The translations under genes were made by a program, and so were the position numbers. A DNA stretch of 64,000 nucleotides from Bacillota bacterium (GTDB lineage Bacteria > Bacillota_I > Bacilli_A > Izemoplasmatales > UBA1188), in the NCBI GenBank assembly GCA_023410715.1, contig JAEYPN010000012.1, positions 1 to 64,000 on the forward strand. Direction: 5' to 3'. Of this stretch, positions 20,041-28,379 are shown in pieces. The notes beneath the pieces were generated by a model. It searched no databases. It had not been told where the DNA came from and saw only the letters and a list, made by a program, of their open reading frames with translations. Position 1 is the first letter of the stretch, and every line of letters begins with the position of its first letter.

Positions 20041-20424
20041 TTACTCTTTTTCAAACTTCTCAATATACTCAATATTTAATTTAATTATTTCATCTAACCT
20101 TTCATATCTTTTGTCTAAATATAGAAAGCCGATTAATGATTCAAATCCTGTTGATTTATGATAATCGCCTAAATCACAGTTTTTAGGTTTATGGCTAGTT
20201 TTAGCGTTTCTTCCCTTTTTAAAAAAATCAATTTCTTCTTGAGATAACAGATTTATTAGCTCGTCAATAAATAAAGCTTGATTCTTTCCGCTTGTATATT
20301 TTATTGCCTTATTATGTAGATCATCTACTTTAGTAAAGCCTTGATTCACTAAGTATTCTCTAATTTTAAGTTCAAAAATTGCATCACCTATATAAGCTAA
20401 TGTTAAGCCAGAATATTGTAACAT
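20041..20424 (-). CDS. mrnC: Mini-ribonuclease III
   Basis: Double-strand-specific RNase that matures 23S rRNA ends; 127 aa. It is an RNase III catalytic domain without the dsRNA-binding domain: LAYIGDAIFELKIREYL carries the acidic motif, and STGFESLIGFLYLDKRYERL the second conserved block. It starts one base after the cysS stop, the conserved cysS-mrnC-rlmB order. Confidence 0.95.
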   Translation of the reverse strand: MLQYSGLTLAYIGDAIFELKIREYLVNQGFTKVDDLHNKAIKYTSGKNQALFIDELINLLSQEEIDFFKKGRNAKTSHKPKNCDLGDYHKSTGFESLIGFLYLDKRYERLDEIIKLNIEYIEKFEKE

Positions 20425-20425
20425 T

Positions 20426-21757
20426 TTACATTATTCCTTTTTCAGTTAACTTGATTCTTAGTTTATCAGCTTCATCAAAATTCTTGTTTTTTCTTGCTTC
20501 AATCCACTGTTTATAAATCGCTCTTTCTTCATCAGTTAAGCGATTAACTTTGATGCTTAAACCAAGAATATCTAAGAATGTATTTAATGTAGAATAAGCA
20601 TAAGCCTTAACACCAAATTCTGTTTTCGAACGTAACATATTATTGATTATCTTGAATAATTTTTGTAACATCGTAATCGCATTTGGTGTATTAAAATCAT
20701 CACTTAAATTATTAACAAATTCTTCTTTAATTTCTAATATTTCTTGTGTCTCAATAACGTCATCAAAGCCATCATTAATATCTAAATCTAAAAATAATGC
20801 CTTATATGAAGATTTCATCTTTTCCCATTCTTTAACGTTAGCTTCATAAGTGGTATAAGAGAAATTAATTGGGCTATGGTAACTTGTTTGAAGTAAGAAT
20901 AGTCTGTATGCTAATAAATCACCAGGTAAATCTTTGACAAATATAACATTACCAATTGATTTACTCATCTTTTCCCCTTCAAGATTTAAGCGACCGCTAT
21001 GCATCCAAAAGTTCGCAATGTTATGATGGTGTAAGGCTTCTGATTGAGCAATTTCATTTTCATGATGAGGAAATAACAGATCTGTTCCCCCACCATGAAT
21101 ATCAATTTTCTCATGAAATATATCATCTATCATACAAACACATTCAGTGTGCCAGCCAGGACGTCCTGTTGAAAAAGGTGCTTCCCAGTTAATTCCAGAT
21201 TCAGTTTTTTTCCAAATTGTAAAATCTAATGGTGATTTCTTTTTTTCATTAACATCGATTCTAGCACCACTAATTAGATCATTAATATTTTGGTTTGATA
21301 AATTACCGTATTTTTCAATTTTTGATACATCAAAATATACATCCCCATCAACTAAGTATGATGCTCCACTATCAATTAAATCTTGGGTAAACTTAATAAT
21401 CTTATCCATATACTTTGTTACTTGAGGTTTAAGATAATCAGTTCTACTACCTAAAGCTTCAGCGTCCTTTAAAAAGGCTTTAATATATTTGTCAGCTACT
21501 TCTTTTTCAGAAATCCCTTCTTCAAAAGCTCTTTTAATTATCTTATCATCAACATCAGTAAAGTTAGATACAAAGTTCACTTTATATCCTAAATATTCAA
21601 AAAATCTTCTTACGACATCAAAAAAAACAACAACTCTAGCATTACCAATATGAATATAATTATATACTGTTGGTCCGCAGACATACATATTCACAGTTTT
21701 TTCATGAATTGGTTTAAATTCTTCTAATTTGTTTGTATAAGAGTTAAATATTTTCAT
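20426..21757 (-). CDS. cysS: Cysteinyl-tRNA synthetase
   Basis: Class I aminoacyl-tRNA synthetase, 443 aa. HIGH motif YIHIGNARVVVFFD, zinc ligands around CGPTVYNY and GWHTECVCMIDD with HHENEIAQSEA, and KMSKS in GEKMSKSIGNVI. The C-terminus stops at KLTEKGIM, about 20 residues earlier than in most homologues, which continue with a short conserved tail. First gene of the cysS-mrnC-rlmB group; the upstream gap to the cold-shock gene terminator shows no T-box. Confidence 0.97.
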   Translation of the reverse strand: MKIFNSYTNKLEEFKPIHEKTVNMYVCGPTVYNYIHIGNARVVVFFDVVRRFFEYLGYKVNFVSNFTDVDDKIIKRAFEEGISEKEVADKYIKAFLKDAEALGSRTDYLKPQVTKYMDKIIKFTQDLIDSGASYLVDGDVYFDVSKIEKYGNLSNQNINDLISGARIDVNEKKKSPLDFTIWKKTESGINWEAPFSTGRPGWHTECVCMIDDIFHEKIDIHGGGTDLLFPHHENEIAQSEALHHHNIANFWMHSGRLNLEGEKMSKSIGNVIFVKDLPGDLLAYRLFLLQTSYHSPINFSYTTYEANVKEWEKMKSSYKALFLDLDINDGFDDVIETQEILEIKEEFVNNLSDDFNTPNAITMLQKLFKIINNMLRSKTEFGVKAYAYSTLNTFLDILGLSIKVNRLTDEERAIYKQWIEARKNKNFDEADKLRIKLTEKGIM

Positions 21758-21871
21758 TTTTTCACATCCTTAATATAGTAAATATTATATGATTTTTGTT
21801 ACTAAATTGCAATTAAAATAAGAAATGCACTACTAGAGAAGATAAGAGTTTTAAATTTTATAATTTGAAAG

Positions 21872-21903
21872 CCACAAAAAAAAGCGGGAAACTCCGCTTT
21901 TTC
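21872..21903 (-). terminator. Terminator after the cold-shock gene
   Basis: Minus strand AAAGCGG (21900-21894) pairs with CCGCTTT (21887-21881) around a 6-nt loop and is followed by TTTTTT. Compact and strong. Confidence 0.85.
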
Positions 21904-21913
21904 TATTTTCAGA

Positions 21914-22111
21914 TTAAAGTTTTCTAATATTTGATGCTTGTGGTCCGCGTTCGCCTTCAACGATATCAAATTCTACTTCTTGACCGTTTTCTAAAGACTT
22001 GTATCCGTCTCCTTGAACAGCAGAGAAATGAGCAAATACGTCTTTGCCATTTTCACCAGTAATAAATCCATAACCCTTTTCTGAATTAAACCATTTAACA
22101 GTGCCTTTCAT
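21914..22111 (-). CDS. Cold-shock domain protein
   Basis: Small single-stranded nucleic-acid-binding RNA chaperone of the CspA/CspB family, 65 aa from ATG 22111. That codon follows AAGGAG; the upstream ATG at 22129 overlaps the site. RNP1 KGYGFI and RNP2 VFAHF are intact. A monocistronic gene with its own terminator. Confidence 0.95.
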   Translation of the reverse strand: MKGTVKWFNSEKGYGFITGENGKDVFAHFSAVQGDGYKSLENGQEVEFDIVEGERGPQASNIRKL

Positions 22112-22194
22112 TGTTTTCTCCTTTTCCATATCTTATTTACATTATATCGCAAAAGGTTTTAATAATCAATAAGAAACACCAATTTTTTACTATT

Positions 22195-23703
22195 TTACAT
22201 CAAAGGAGACAATAAATTAATAATTCCTTGAACTATTTTTTTAATAACTGACCGTTTTTTCCATGTATCATAGTTAATTTCTTCTGAAATCTTTATATCC
22301 TCATTAAATATTTTACCCATTTTTTTAGCTTCTTCACCATTAAAAAGAGCGGTGGCTTCATAATTTAAATTAAAACTCCTAAAATCAAAATTAACTGTTC
22401 CAAGTGAACAAATTTCATCATCAACGATCAAATATTTTGAATGCATAAAACAATTTCTATACTCATATATTTTTACTTTGTTATAAAGAAGTTCATCATA
22501 GTATGATCTTGTTCCTTGAAAAAATAAAAATTTATCACCCTTACCAGGAACTAATATTTCAACTTTAACACCACTTTTTACCGCTATTTTTATTGCTTGC
22601 ATTAGCTCAGGCTCAATTGCCAAGTAAGGACTGGCTATTTTAATTGAATTTTTTGCGGACACAATTAATTTAAAATAAACGTCTTTAATAATGCATGTTT
22701 CATAATCTGGACCAGACTCCACAATCATGAAATTACTAACATTGTTAATTAGTGTTTTATTTTTTTCAAGAGGCATCTCTTCATTTGTTGCATAATACCA
22801 GTCTTTATTAAATATTGTTGTTAAGGCATTAACTCCATAGCCTTCGACGCACAAATGCATGTCCCGCCAGAAACCAAACTTCTTACTTAAATGGTTATAT
22901 TCATTACCAAGATTTATTCCACCAATAAATCCAACATTACCATCAATTACCGTAATTTTCCGGTGATTTCTAAAATTAACACTGTTGTTAAAAATGGAGA
23001 ATTTTAATGGCTCAAAGCAAGCAATTCTTACCCCAGCGTTTTTTAAAGAATTCATATATTTTTTACTAATATATTTTCTCGAACCTACATCATCATATAC
23101 TAAATAGCACTTTAAACCCTCCATGGCTTTTAACTTGAGTATATCTAGAAACTCTTTTCCTAATTCATCGTTTTTTAAAATATAGAATTCCATATAAATG
23201 TTTTTTTTGGCATTAATCATTTTTTCTTTTAATAAAGGGAAAAAATTTTCACCATTGCATAGTGGAGTTACTTTTGTATTATTTTTATAAACTGTTCTTT
23301 TTGATAAATTTCTTGAAAATTTAAAAATATCATTATAATCATTTTCAATTTCCTCGCTTATATCATCATCTTTTATAAAGTAGTTATGGAAAAAAAGTGG
23401 TTTTTTCTTTTCTAATATTTTAAAACGATAATCACGAGCAAAAATATAATATAAGATCAATCCCAAAAGTGGATTAGCAATGATAATAATTAACCAAAAT
23501 GTTTTATTGGCAATATATTTTGATTTTAGTATTACTGAGACAATGACTAAAAAGGCTGATAAATATAGTATTACATAAAAGCAGACATTCAAAACACTAT
23601 AAACATCTTTTTCACGATGAATAAAAATAACCTTAAAGTAAATAAAGTAATAGCATAATAGATAAATAGCAATTAGGATTAAAAATTTAGTATATTTTTT
23701 CAT
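22195..23703 (-). CDS. cls: Cardiolipin synthase (phospholipase D family)
   Basis: Membrane enzyme that joins phosphatidylglycerol molecules into cardiolipin, 502 aa. Start at ATG 23703 after GAGGT; the longer frame runs back into the rpsI terminator. Two or three N-terminal helices (about 5-90), then two PLD domains with HKD motifs NHRKITVIDGNVGFIGGINLG and MHSKYLIVDDE...GTVNFDFRS. The IFARDY segment after the helices is typical of Bacillota Cls. It sits alone between the rpsI terminator and the cold-shock gene. Confidence 0.93.
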   Translation of the reverse strand: MKKYTKFLILIAIYLLCYYFIYFKVIFIHREKDVYSVLNVCFYVILYLSAFLVIVSVILKSKYIANKTFWLIIIIANPLLGLILYYIFARDYRFKILEKKKPLFFHNYFIKDDDISEEIENDYNDIFKFSRNLSKRTVYKNNTKVTPLCNGENFFPLLKEKMINAKKNIYMEFYILKNDELGKEFLDILKLKAMEGLKCYLVYDDVGSRKYISKKYMNSLKNAGVRIACFEPLKFSIFNNSVNFRNHRKITVIDGNVGFIGGINLGNEYNHLSKKFGFWRDMHLCVEGYGVNALTTIFNKDWYYATNEEMPLEKNKTLINNVSNFMIVESGPDYETCIIKDVYFKLIVSAKNSIKIASPYLAIEPELMQAIKIAVKSGVKVEILVPGKGDKFLFFQGTRSYYDELLYNKVKIYEYRNCFMHSKYLIVDDEICSLGTVNFDFRSFNLNYEATALFNGEEAKKMGKIFNEDIKISEEINYDTWKKRSVIKKIVQGIINLLSPLM

Positions 23704-23730
23704 ATAATACCTCATTTTTATTTTATCCAA

Positions 23731-23770
23731 AAAAATAAAAAAAACACAAAGGTGGATTCTTTGTGTTTTA
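23731..23770 (-). terminator. Terminator after rplM-rpsI
   Basis: An 11-bp stem, AAAACACAAAG with CTTTGTGTTTT, then TTTTATTTTTTT on the minus strand. Strong intrinsic terminator directly after rpsI. Confidence 0.9.
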
Positions 23771-23778
23771 GGCAAATA

Positions 23779-24174
23779 TTAACGTTTACTAAATTGTGGT
23801 GCACGACGAGCTTTCTTAAGACCATATTTTTTACGTTCTTTCATACGTGAATCACGTGTGATTAAACCAACTGGTTTTAAAACGGCACGGTAATCTGGGT
23901 TAACTTCTAATAGAGCTCTAGTAATACCTAAACGGATAGCTCCAGCTTGACCAATGATACCTCCACCAACTACATTAATAGTGATATCGAATGTTGATTC
24001 GTTATTTGTTAATACAAGTGGTTGAAGAACGTCTAGTCTTGCAAGTCCAGAAGGAATATATTCTGCAAATTCGCGATTGTTTACTGTAATTAAACCTTTA
24101 CCAGGTCTTAATATTACACGAGCAACTGAAGATTTTCTACGACCTGTTGCTTGATACATAACTGATTTAGCCAT
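23779..24174 (-). CDS. rpsI: Ribosomal protein uS9
   Basis: 30S protein, 131 aa, whose C-terminal tail contacts P-site t[22 protein letters not shown] at the start and the terminal [17 protein letters not shown] are diagnostic. It follows rplM after 14 nt. Confidence 0.98.
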   Translation of the reverse strand: MAKSVMYQATGRRKSSVARVILRPGKGLITVNNREFAEYIPSGLARLDVLQPLVLTNNESTFDITINVVGGGIIGQAGAIRLGITRALLEVNPDYRAVLKPVGLITRDSRMKERKKYGLKKARRAPQFSKR

Positions 24175-24188
24175 AAATTATCTCTCTC

Positions 24189-24623
24189 CTATTCCTTAAT
24201 TTCATAAACAACTGGGCATTGAGCTTGATGCTTATGATTTTCTCCAGCATAGACAAATAATTTCTTGTACATTGCATTACCAAGTTTGCTTTTTGGAAGC
24301 ATACCCTTAACTGCTAATTCAACCAATCTTTCTGGTTTATTAGCTAATACAACCTTTGCTGTTTCTTGCTTTAATCCGCCTGAGTGCATTGTGTGATGAT
24401 AATATATTTTATCATTCCACTTGTTACCAGTAAGTTCTATTTTTTCTGCGTTTACAATAATAACATAATCTCCACAATCAACATTAGGTGTGAAAGTAGG
24501 TTTATGTTTTCCTCTTAGTATTGCTGCAACTTGTGCAGAAAGTCTACCAAGTTTTAACCCTGTTGCGTCAACAACATACCATTTGCGTTCGACGTTTTGT
24601 TCGTTTGCCATAAATGTTTTCAT
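24189..24623 (-). CDS. rplM: Ribosomal protein uL13
   Basis: 50S assembly protein, 144 aa. [20 protein letters not shown] and [19 protein letters not shown] are typical. The ATG at 24623 follows AGGAGG. The gene pair rplM-rpsI is separate from truA here, whereas in Bacillus it follows truA. It has its own promoter and an L13-type leader. Confidence 0.98.
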   Translation of the reverse strand: MKTFMANEQNVERKWYVVDATGLKLGRLSAQVAAILRGKHKPTFTPNVDCGDYVIIVNAEKIELTGNKWNDKIYYHHTMHSGGLKQETAKVVLANKPERLVELAVKGMLPKSKLGNAMYKKLFVYAGENHKHQAQCPVVYEIKE

Positions 24624-24639
24624 TTTTGTTCCTCCTATA

Positions 24640-24688
24640 ATTATATTATATAAAGGCTGTGTGGGGCCACAAAAAATGTACCATAGGA
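24640..24688 (-). promoter_or_regulatory. Candidate L13-type leader
   Basis: The transcribed leader starts TCCTATGGTACATTTTTTGT and continues GGCCCCACACAGCC before the ribosome binding site; GTGG/CCAC and GGTAC-type blocks can pair. Position and sequence resemble the L13 autoregulatory leader of Bacillota. I could not check a covariance model. Confidence 0.55.
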
Positions 24689-24689
24689 T

Positions 24690-24718
24690 ATTTTAGCATT
24701 GATATTAAAATATGTCAA
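24690..24718 (-). promoter_or_regulatory. Sigma-A promoter for rplM-rpsI
   Basis: Minus strand: TTGACA (24718-24713), 17-bp spacer, TAAAAT (24695-24690). Near-consensus. It places transcription start at the beginning of the candidate L13 leader. Confidence 0.7.
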
Positions 24719-24822
24719 GTAATAATTTTAAACCTATTATAATTTTATAACGTTATAATTATTAACACTAAATACTATGTATTTATTATGTGCATTTTTA
24801 CCAGTTTTTATCGAATATTGGC

Positions 24823-25545
24823 TTACTTATTCTTATGTTCTTTTTTCTCTAATTTAAAGTAAATATTTTTTAGTTCTTTCATCGATAATGATTTAAGTTC
24901 ATCAAATGTATATTCATCAGTTAATTCTAAAATCATCTCCATAATCTTCATCTTGCCAAGAGAAACTTCATTATCTTTTGCTTTATCTTTTAATTCTTGG
25001 GTTACTTTTACTGTTTCAATTTTACAATTAACGTTTTTTTCTTTGCACTGTTTTTCAATGATTTTAGAATAATTATCTAATTTGTCTTGATCAAATTCAC
25101 CTTTTTTACTATAACCACTGATCACAATCATGTTTTCTTCATTATCTAAATAACCTTTTTCATAAAGAACGTTATAGCAAACGACTAAGGCCTCACTTAA
25201 ATCTTTATTTTTAAATTTAACATTATTAAAGATATCATATGCATCCTGGTTATTATAATTCGTTTTAACTACCTTATTAAAACGATTAACCTCAAGTTCA
25301 ATTGAAGGATTAGTATCAATCGTAATTGCTTCAACATCATCATAATACGCCACATATGATAAGATTCCTACCGACATGAGCACAATAATAAACACTGATA
25401 TAACTAATTTAAGTGGTCGAGAAAAAGATCTTTTTTCTATCTTTTCTTCTACCTTACATGATTTGATTTTATCCAAAATATTAGGAGTAATATTTTTTGT
25501 TTCTAGTCTTAACCGGTTCTCAATATCTTTATTCGTTAATTTCAT
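24823..25545 (-). CDS. Membrane anti-sigma factor with RsgI-type external domain
   Basis: 240 aa. A short cytosolic part (about 1-44) should hold the sigma factor; one helix lies at about 45-67 (LKLVISVFIIVLMSVGILSYVAYY). The outside part (about 70-235) begins ITIDTNPSIELEVNRFNKVV, the hallmark of RsgI-type anti-sigma factors, with Asn79-Pro80. In RsgI proteins this domain is known to self-cleave at an Asn-Pro bond. The cytosolic part is not recognisably RsgI_N, and the partner encoded 17 nt into its start is an ECF sigma, not SigI. The external domain aligns along its length with residues about 30-190 of the lipoprotein encoded first in this operon. Function inferred from context and motif. 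Confidence 0.8.
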   Translation of the reverse strand: MKLTNKDIENRLRLETKNITPNILDKIKSCKVEEKIEKRSFSRPLKLVISVFIIVLMSVGILSYVAYYDDVEAITIDTNPSIELEVNRFNKVVKTNYNNQDAYDIFNNVKFKNKDLSEALVVCYNVLYEKGYLDNEENMIVISGYSKKGEFDQDKLDNYSKIIEKQCKEKNVNCKIETVKVTQELKDKAKDNEVSLGKMKIMEMILELTDEYTFDELKSLSMKELKNIYFKLEKKEHKNK

Positions 25546-26071
25546 TTTTATTACTCCTTTCTAAATATTTTCTTAATTTATTAATAGCTCTGTTGTACCG
25601 CCATCTAACTGTTCCTTCTGGAATTTTCAAGTCATTCGAAATTTCAATAAGCTTTTTTTCATCCATTACATGAAGTAAAACAATTTTTAAATCATTTGTT
25701 GGTAAAATCTTCAGTGCGAGATTTAAAAGATATGTGTTTTCGCTATTTCCATAATCATTTATAACACTTGTATCAAGAACAGATGAATCACTTACATTAC
25801 CGACATACTTTATTTTTTTTCTTCTTTTTAATTCATTTAAGCAATTATTTTTAGCAATTCTTATAATCCAAGCTTTAGCATTTCCTGTTTTATAGCTATT
25901 AATGTTTTTTCTAACATTTATATAGGTGTCTTGCATCATATCTTCAGCTAGCATTTTATCTTTCATATATGACAAGCAAATTGAAAAAACTAATTTTTGG
26001 GTTTCTTCATAAATTAGATCTAATGCATAAATATCCCCTTGTTTTAGTTTCTCAATTTTTTGTTCTAGCAT
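25529..26071 (-). CDS. ECF-type RNA polymerase sigma factor
   Basis: 180 aa with only regions 2 and 4. Region 2: DKMLAEDMMQDTYINVRKNI followed by AKAWIIRIAKNNCLNELKRRKK. Region 4: LKIVLLHVMDEKKLIEISND and IPEGTVRWRYNRAINKLRKYL. ATG 26071 follows AGGTGG. Its end overlaps the anti-sigma start by 17 nt, indicating translational coupling. It lies 29 nt after the lipoprotein gene, so all three are one operon. It probably directs an envelope-stress response; the regulon is unknown but may include its own operon (see 27389-27421). Confidence 0.9.
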   Translation of the reverse strand: MLEQKIEKLKQGDIYALDLIYEETQKLVFSICLSYMKDKMLAEDMMQDTYINVRKNINSYKTGNAKAWIIRIAKNNCLNELKRRKKIKYVGNVSDSSVLDTSVINDYGNSENTYLLNLALKILPTNDLKIVLLHVMDEKKLIEISNDLKIPEGTVRWRYNRAINKLRKYLERSNKNEINE

Positions 26072-26100
26072 GTTGCCACCTAATATGTTCTTTCTTTTAT

Positions 26101-27360
26101 TTAACCACGTTTTTTTGAATTTATTTTCTCTTTTATTTCTTCTTTACTAGCATTAAATTGAGCTAATAAATCAGCACTTTTTACTTTAAACTCGTCTTCC
26201 ATAGTTTTTAATATTGCTTCATTTTTTATAATATCTTCATTAATTTCAAGAATTTCTTCCTCTAATAAAGTATCATCTTCTAGTTTAGCTTCTAGTTCTT
26301 CAATTATTTTTTCTAATTCACTAAAATTATATTCCGCTTTTAAAGTGCTTAAAGCTTCTTTATATTCAGTTTTTAAATCTTGAAATTCTTTTACGCTTAC
26401 TTTAATCTGATCCTTGTTTTTATCAAATGAGCCTTTGTGATTTTGATTATCTAATAAATTATCTTTTTCTTTTTTGTTTTTCTCAGCTTTAAGTTCTTCT
26501 TTGATAGTTGCTCTTTTATCTTTAAATTCTTGTTTTAAACTGTCTTTTTCTTTATTATATTCTTCTTTTAAAGCATTGTAAAGTGTTTCTTTTTCATTTA
26601 ATTCCTGCTCTAATGCTGATATTTCTTCCTCAGTTAAATTAATGATATTTTCATCGCTTAATTTTTCTTCTAATACTTCTATCTCACCTTTTAAAACAAA
26701 CATTTCACTATACTTTTCTTTTAAAGCAAGCATTCTTTCTTTATATTCTTGACCTAGCGCATGACCAAAGTTTTTTTCTTTAGCATTCTTGTGACATAAT
26801 TTAACTAACTCGTTAACCTTTAAATCTTTAACATCTTCAATAGATAACTCTGGATTTAACTCTAAAGCTAATAAAACCATTTTAGTTTGACCCACTGGTA
26901 GATTTAGTTGTTGAGCTTCTACTACATATTTTTCAAGTGTATCTTTAGAAACAGCTCCAAAAATTCCATTATTAACAAAATAATCATCAATTTTTTTCTT
27001 TACCTTTTCTAAAACTTCTTTTATTTCATCTTCATCTTCTGATTCAACATCAATAAAGACCTCAGTATCCATACTATCACTATCAATAAAACCTGTTTTA
27101 ATTGATTCAGAAATAATAATTTCTGATGCTTCGCTAATGTCTTTGCCAACTAAATCTATGTTTGCTAACAACACATCAGCATCATCATTTAAAGCAATTG
27201 TATCTAAAACCTCATCTTTATTTGATACAAAAATGCCTACTTCAGGATTAATTCTGTAAGAGATAAAGGTTGTTCCAAGTTCCGTGTCCGTCTTTGATTG
27301 ACATCCAAATAACATAATAGTAAATAATAAAGTTAAGCTTAATAAAATTTTCTTTTTCAT
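26101..27360 (-). CDS. Lipoprotein with RsgI-like domain and long coiled coil
   Basis: 419 aa from ATG 27360, after GGAGG. Signal peptide with lipobox LFGC, Cys20 lipidated. Residues about 30-130 resemble the RsgI-type outer domain: SYRINPEVGIFVSN (Asn38-Pro39), then NDDADVLLANIDLVGKDISEA, matching NNQDAYDIFNNVKFKNKDLSEA in the anti-sigma factor of the same operon. Residues about 135-195 also match its C-terminal part (LPVGQTKMVLLALELNPEL, DLKVNELVKL). The rest (about 200-419) is a Glu/Lys-rich coiled coil without other motifs. No known enzyme domain. I propose a secreted co-sensor, decoy or ligand of the anti-sigma factor; this is inference. Confidence 0.75.
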   Translation of the reverse strand: MKKKILLSLTLLFTIMLFGCQSKTDTELGTTFISYRINPEVGIFVSNKDEVLDTIALNDDADVLLANIDLVGKDISEASEIIISESIKTGFIDSDSMDTEVFIDVESEDEDEIKEVLEKVKKKIDDYFVNNGIFGAVSKDTLEKYVVEAQQLNLPVGQTKMVLLALELNPELSIEDVKDLKVNELVKLCHKNAKEKNFGHALGQEYKERMLALKEKYSEMFVLKGEIEVLEEKLSDENIINLTEEEISALEQELNEKETLYNALKEEYNKEKDSLKQEFKDKRATIKEELKAEKNKKEKDNLLDNQNHKGSFDKNKDQIKVSVKEFQDLKTEYKEALSTLKAEYNFSELEKIIEELEAKLEDDTLLEEEILEINEDIIKNEAILKTMEDEFKVKSADLLAQFNASKEEIKEKINSKKRG

Positions 27361-27388
27361 TTTTTTCCTCCGTTTATTTTTTCTTTCA

Positions 27389-27421
27389 CATACATAACAA
27401 TTTAAAGCAGTAAAACGTTGG
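27389..27421 (-). promoter_or_regulatory. Possible ECF-dependent promoter of the sigma operon
   Basis: Upstream of the lipoprotein gene the minus strand reads CCAACGTTTT (27421-27412), 17 bp, TGTATG (27394-27389). AAC-containing -35 elements with a CGTA/TGTA-like -10 at this distance are typical of ECF sigma factors, which often control their own operon. Single site, consensus by eye only. Confidence 0.35.
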
Positions 27422-27429
27422 ATTTTTTT

Positions 27430-27485
27430 GAAAAAATAAAAAACTCTCCTGTTTATGTGGTTAACCCACAAAATAGAAGAGTTTA
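27430..27485 (-). terminator. Terminator after yitT
   Basis: Minus strand: outer arms AAACTCTTCT (27484-27475) and AGGAGAGTTT enclose an inner GTGGGTTAACCAC hairpin; then TTTTATTTTTT. It insulates the ECF sigma operon from the yitT-metG transcript. Confidence 0.75.
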
Positions 27486-27498
27486 ATTTAATAAGTAA

Positions 27499-28377
27499 TT
27501 ATCCAATTACTTTCTTTTTAAAGTTACCAACAACTTTTTTAACTGGATAAACGCAAACAAAGGCCTTAGGATCTATTGCTTGAATTTCTCTAACATAACG
27601 GTCCAATTCATAATCAGAAACAATTGTATAAACAATGTTTTTATCATGTTTAGTAAATTCGCCAACTCCTTTTAAGTGTGTAACACCGTGGGTAAATTTT
27701 CCTAACAACTGTTTAATAATTTCTTCACCGTTTTCTGTGATAATTTCGATTCTTATATAGTTATAAGTGGTATGAACCCGATCAATCACAAAAGAAACTA
27801 AAATATAAGATATAATTGTATAAATACCAATATTAATATCAAAAAATATACTAGCAAGTAAAACAACGCAGCAGTTTAATGTTAAGTGCATTGTACCAAC
27901 TGGAACGCTTGTTTTAATATTAATAAATTGGAATAACATTAGTGCCCCGCCAGTAGATCCACCAGCCTTTAACACTAAACCATTACCAAGTCCCGATAAG
28001 ATTCCCCCAAAAATAGCTTTGGCTAAAATGTTATCACCAAGCAAGTTAGCATTCGGGAAAAGAATGGGATATAAAGCAATAATTGCTGATTGTAAAGCAA
28101 GTGAAATAAAAGAATAAATAACAAATTTACGGCTAAATTTTCGCCAGCATAGAATATAAACAGGTAAAGGTAAAATAAAGTTTATTACGCCTAAATTTAA
28201 TTTATAGTCAAGTATGTCATATTTTTGGGCTAAATTTACAACTAATTGCGATAGCCCAGTAAAACCACCACTATAAAGCTGAGCCGAATCCAAAAATGCA
28301 GCAATACCAATGGCCAAAATAACAGAACCAATAATTACGTATAAAATTGGATACTTCTTATAAATTGGAGTTATCAT
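27499..28377 (-). CDS. YitT family membrane protein
   Basis: 292 aa. Five to six hydrophobic segments in the first 200 residues, including the glycine-rich SGGFTGLSQL and LKAGGSTGGALMLFQFI motifs of the YitT family. The last about 85 residues form the cytosolic DUF2179 domain (IRIEIITENGEEIIKQLLGKF and a KGVGEFTKHDKNIVYTIVSD block). Function of the family is not established. It starts 2 nt after the metG stop, with no strong ribosome binding site. Confidence 0.85.
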   Translation of the reverse strand: MITPIYKKYPILYVIIGSVILAIGIAAFLDSAQLYSGGFTGLSQLVVNLAQKYDILDYKLNLGVINFILPLPVYILCWRKFSRKFVIYSFISLALQSAIIALYPILFPNANLLGDNILAKAIFGGILSGLGNGLVLKAGGSTGGALMLFQFINIKTSVPVGTMHLTLNCCVVLLASIFFDINIGIYTIISYILVSFVIDRVHTTYNYIRIEIITENGEEIIKQLLGKFTHGVTHLKGVGEFTKHDKNIVYTIVSDYELDRYVREIQAIDPKAFVCVYPVKKVVGNFKKKVIG

Positions 28378-28379
28378 TT

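Noticed and set aside
21758..21870. T-box riboswitch before cysS
   Set aside because: The gap is too short and lacks the T-box core; no specifier hairpin visible.
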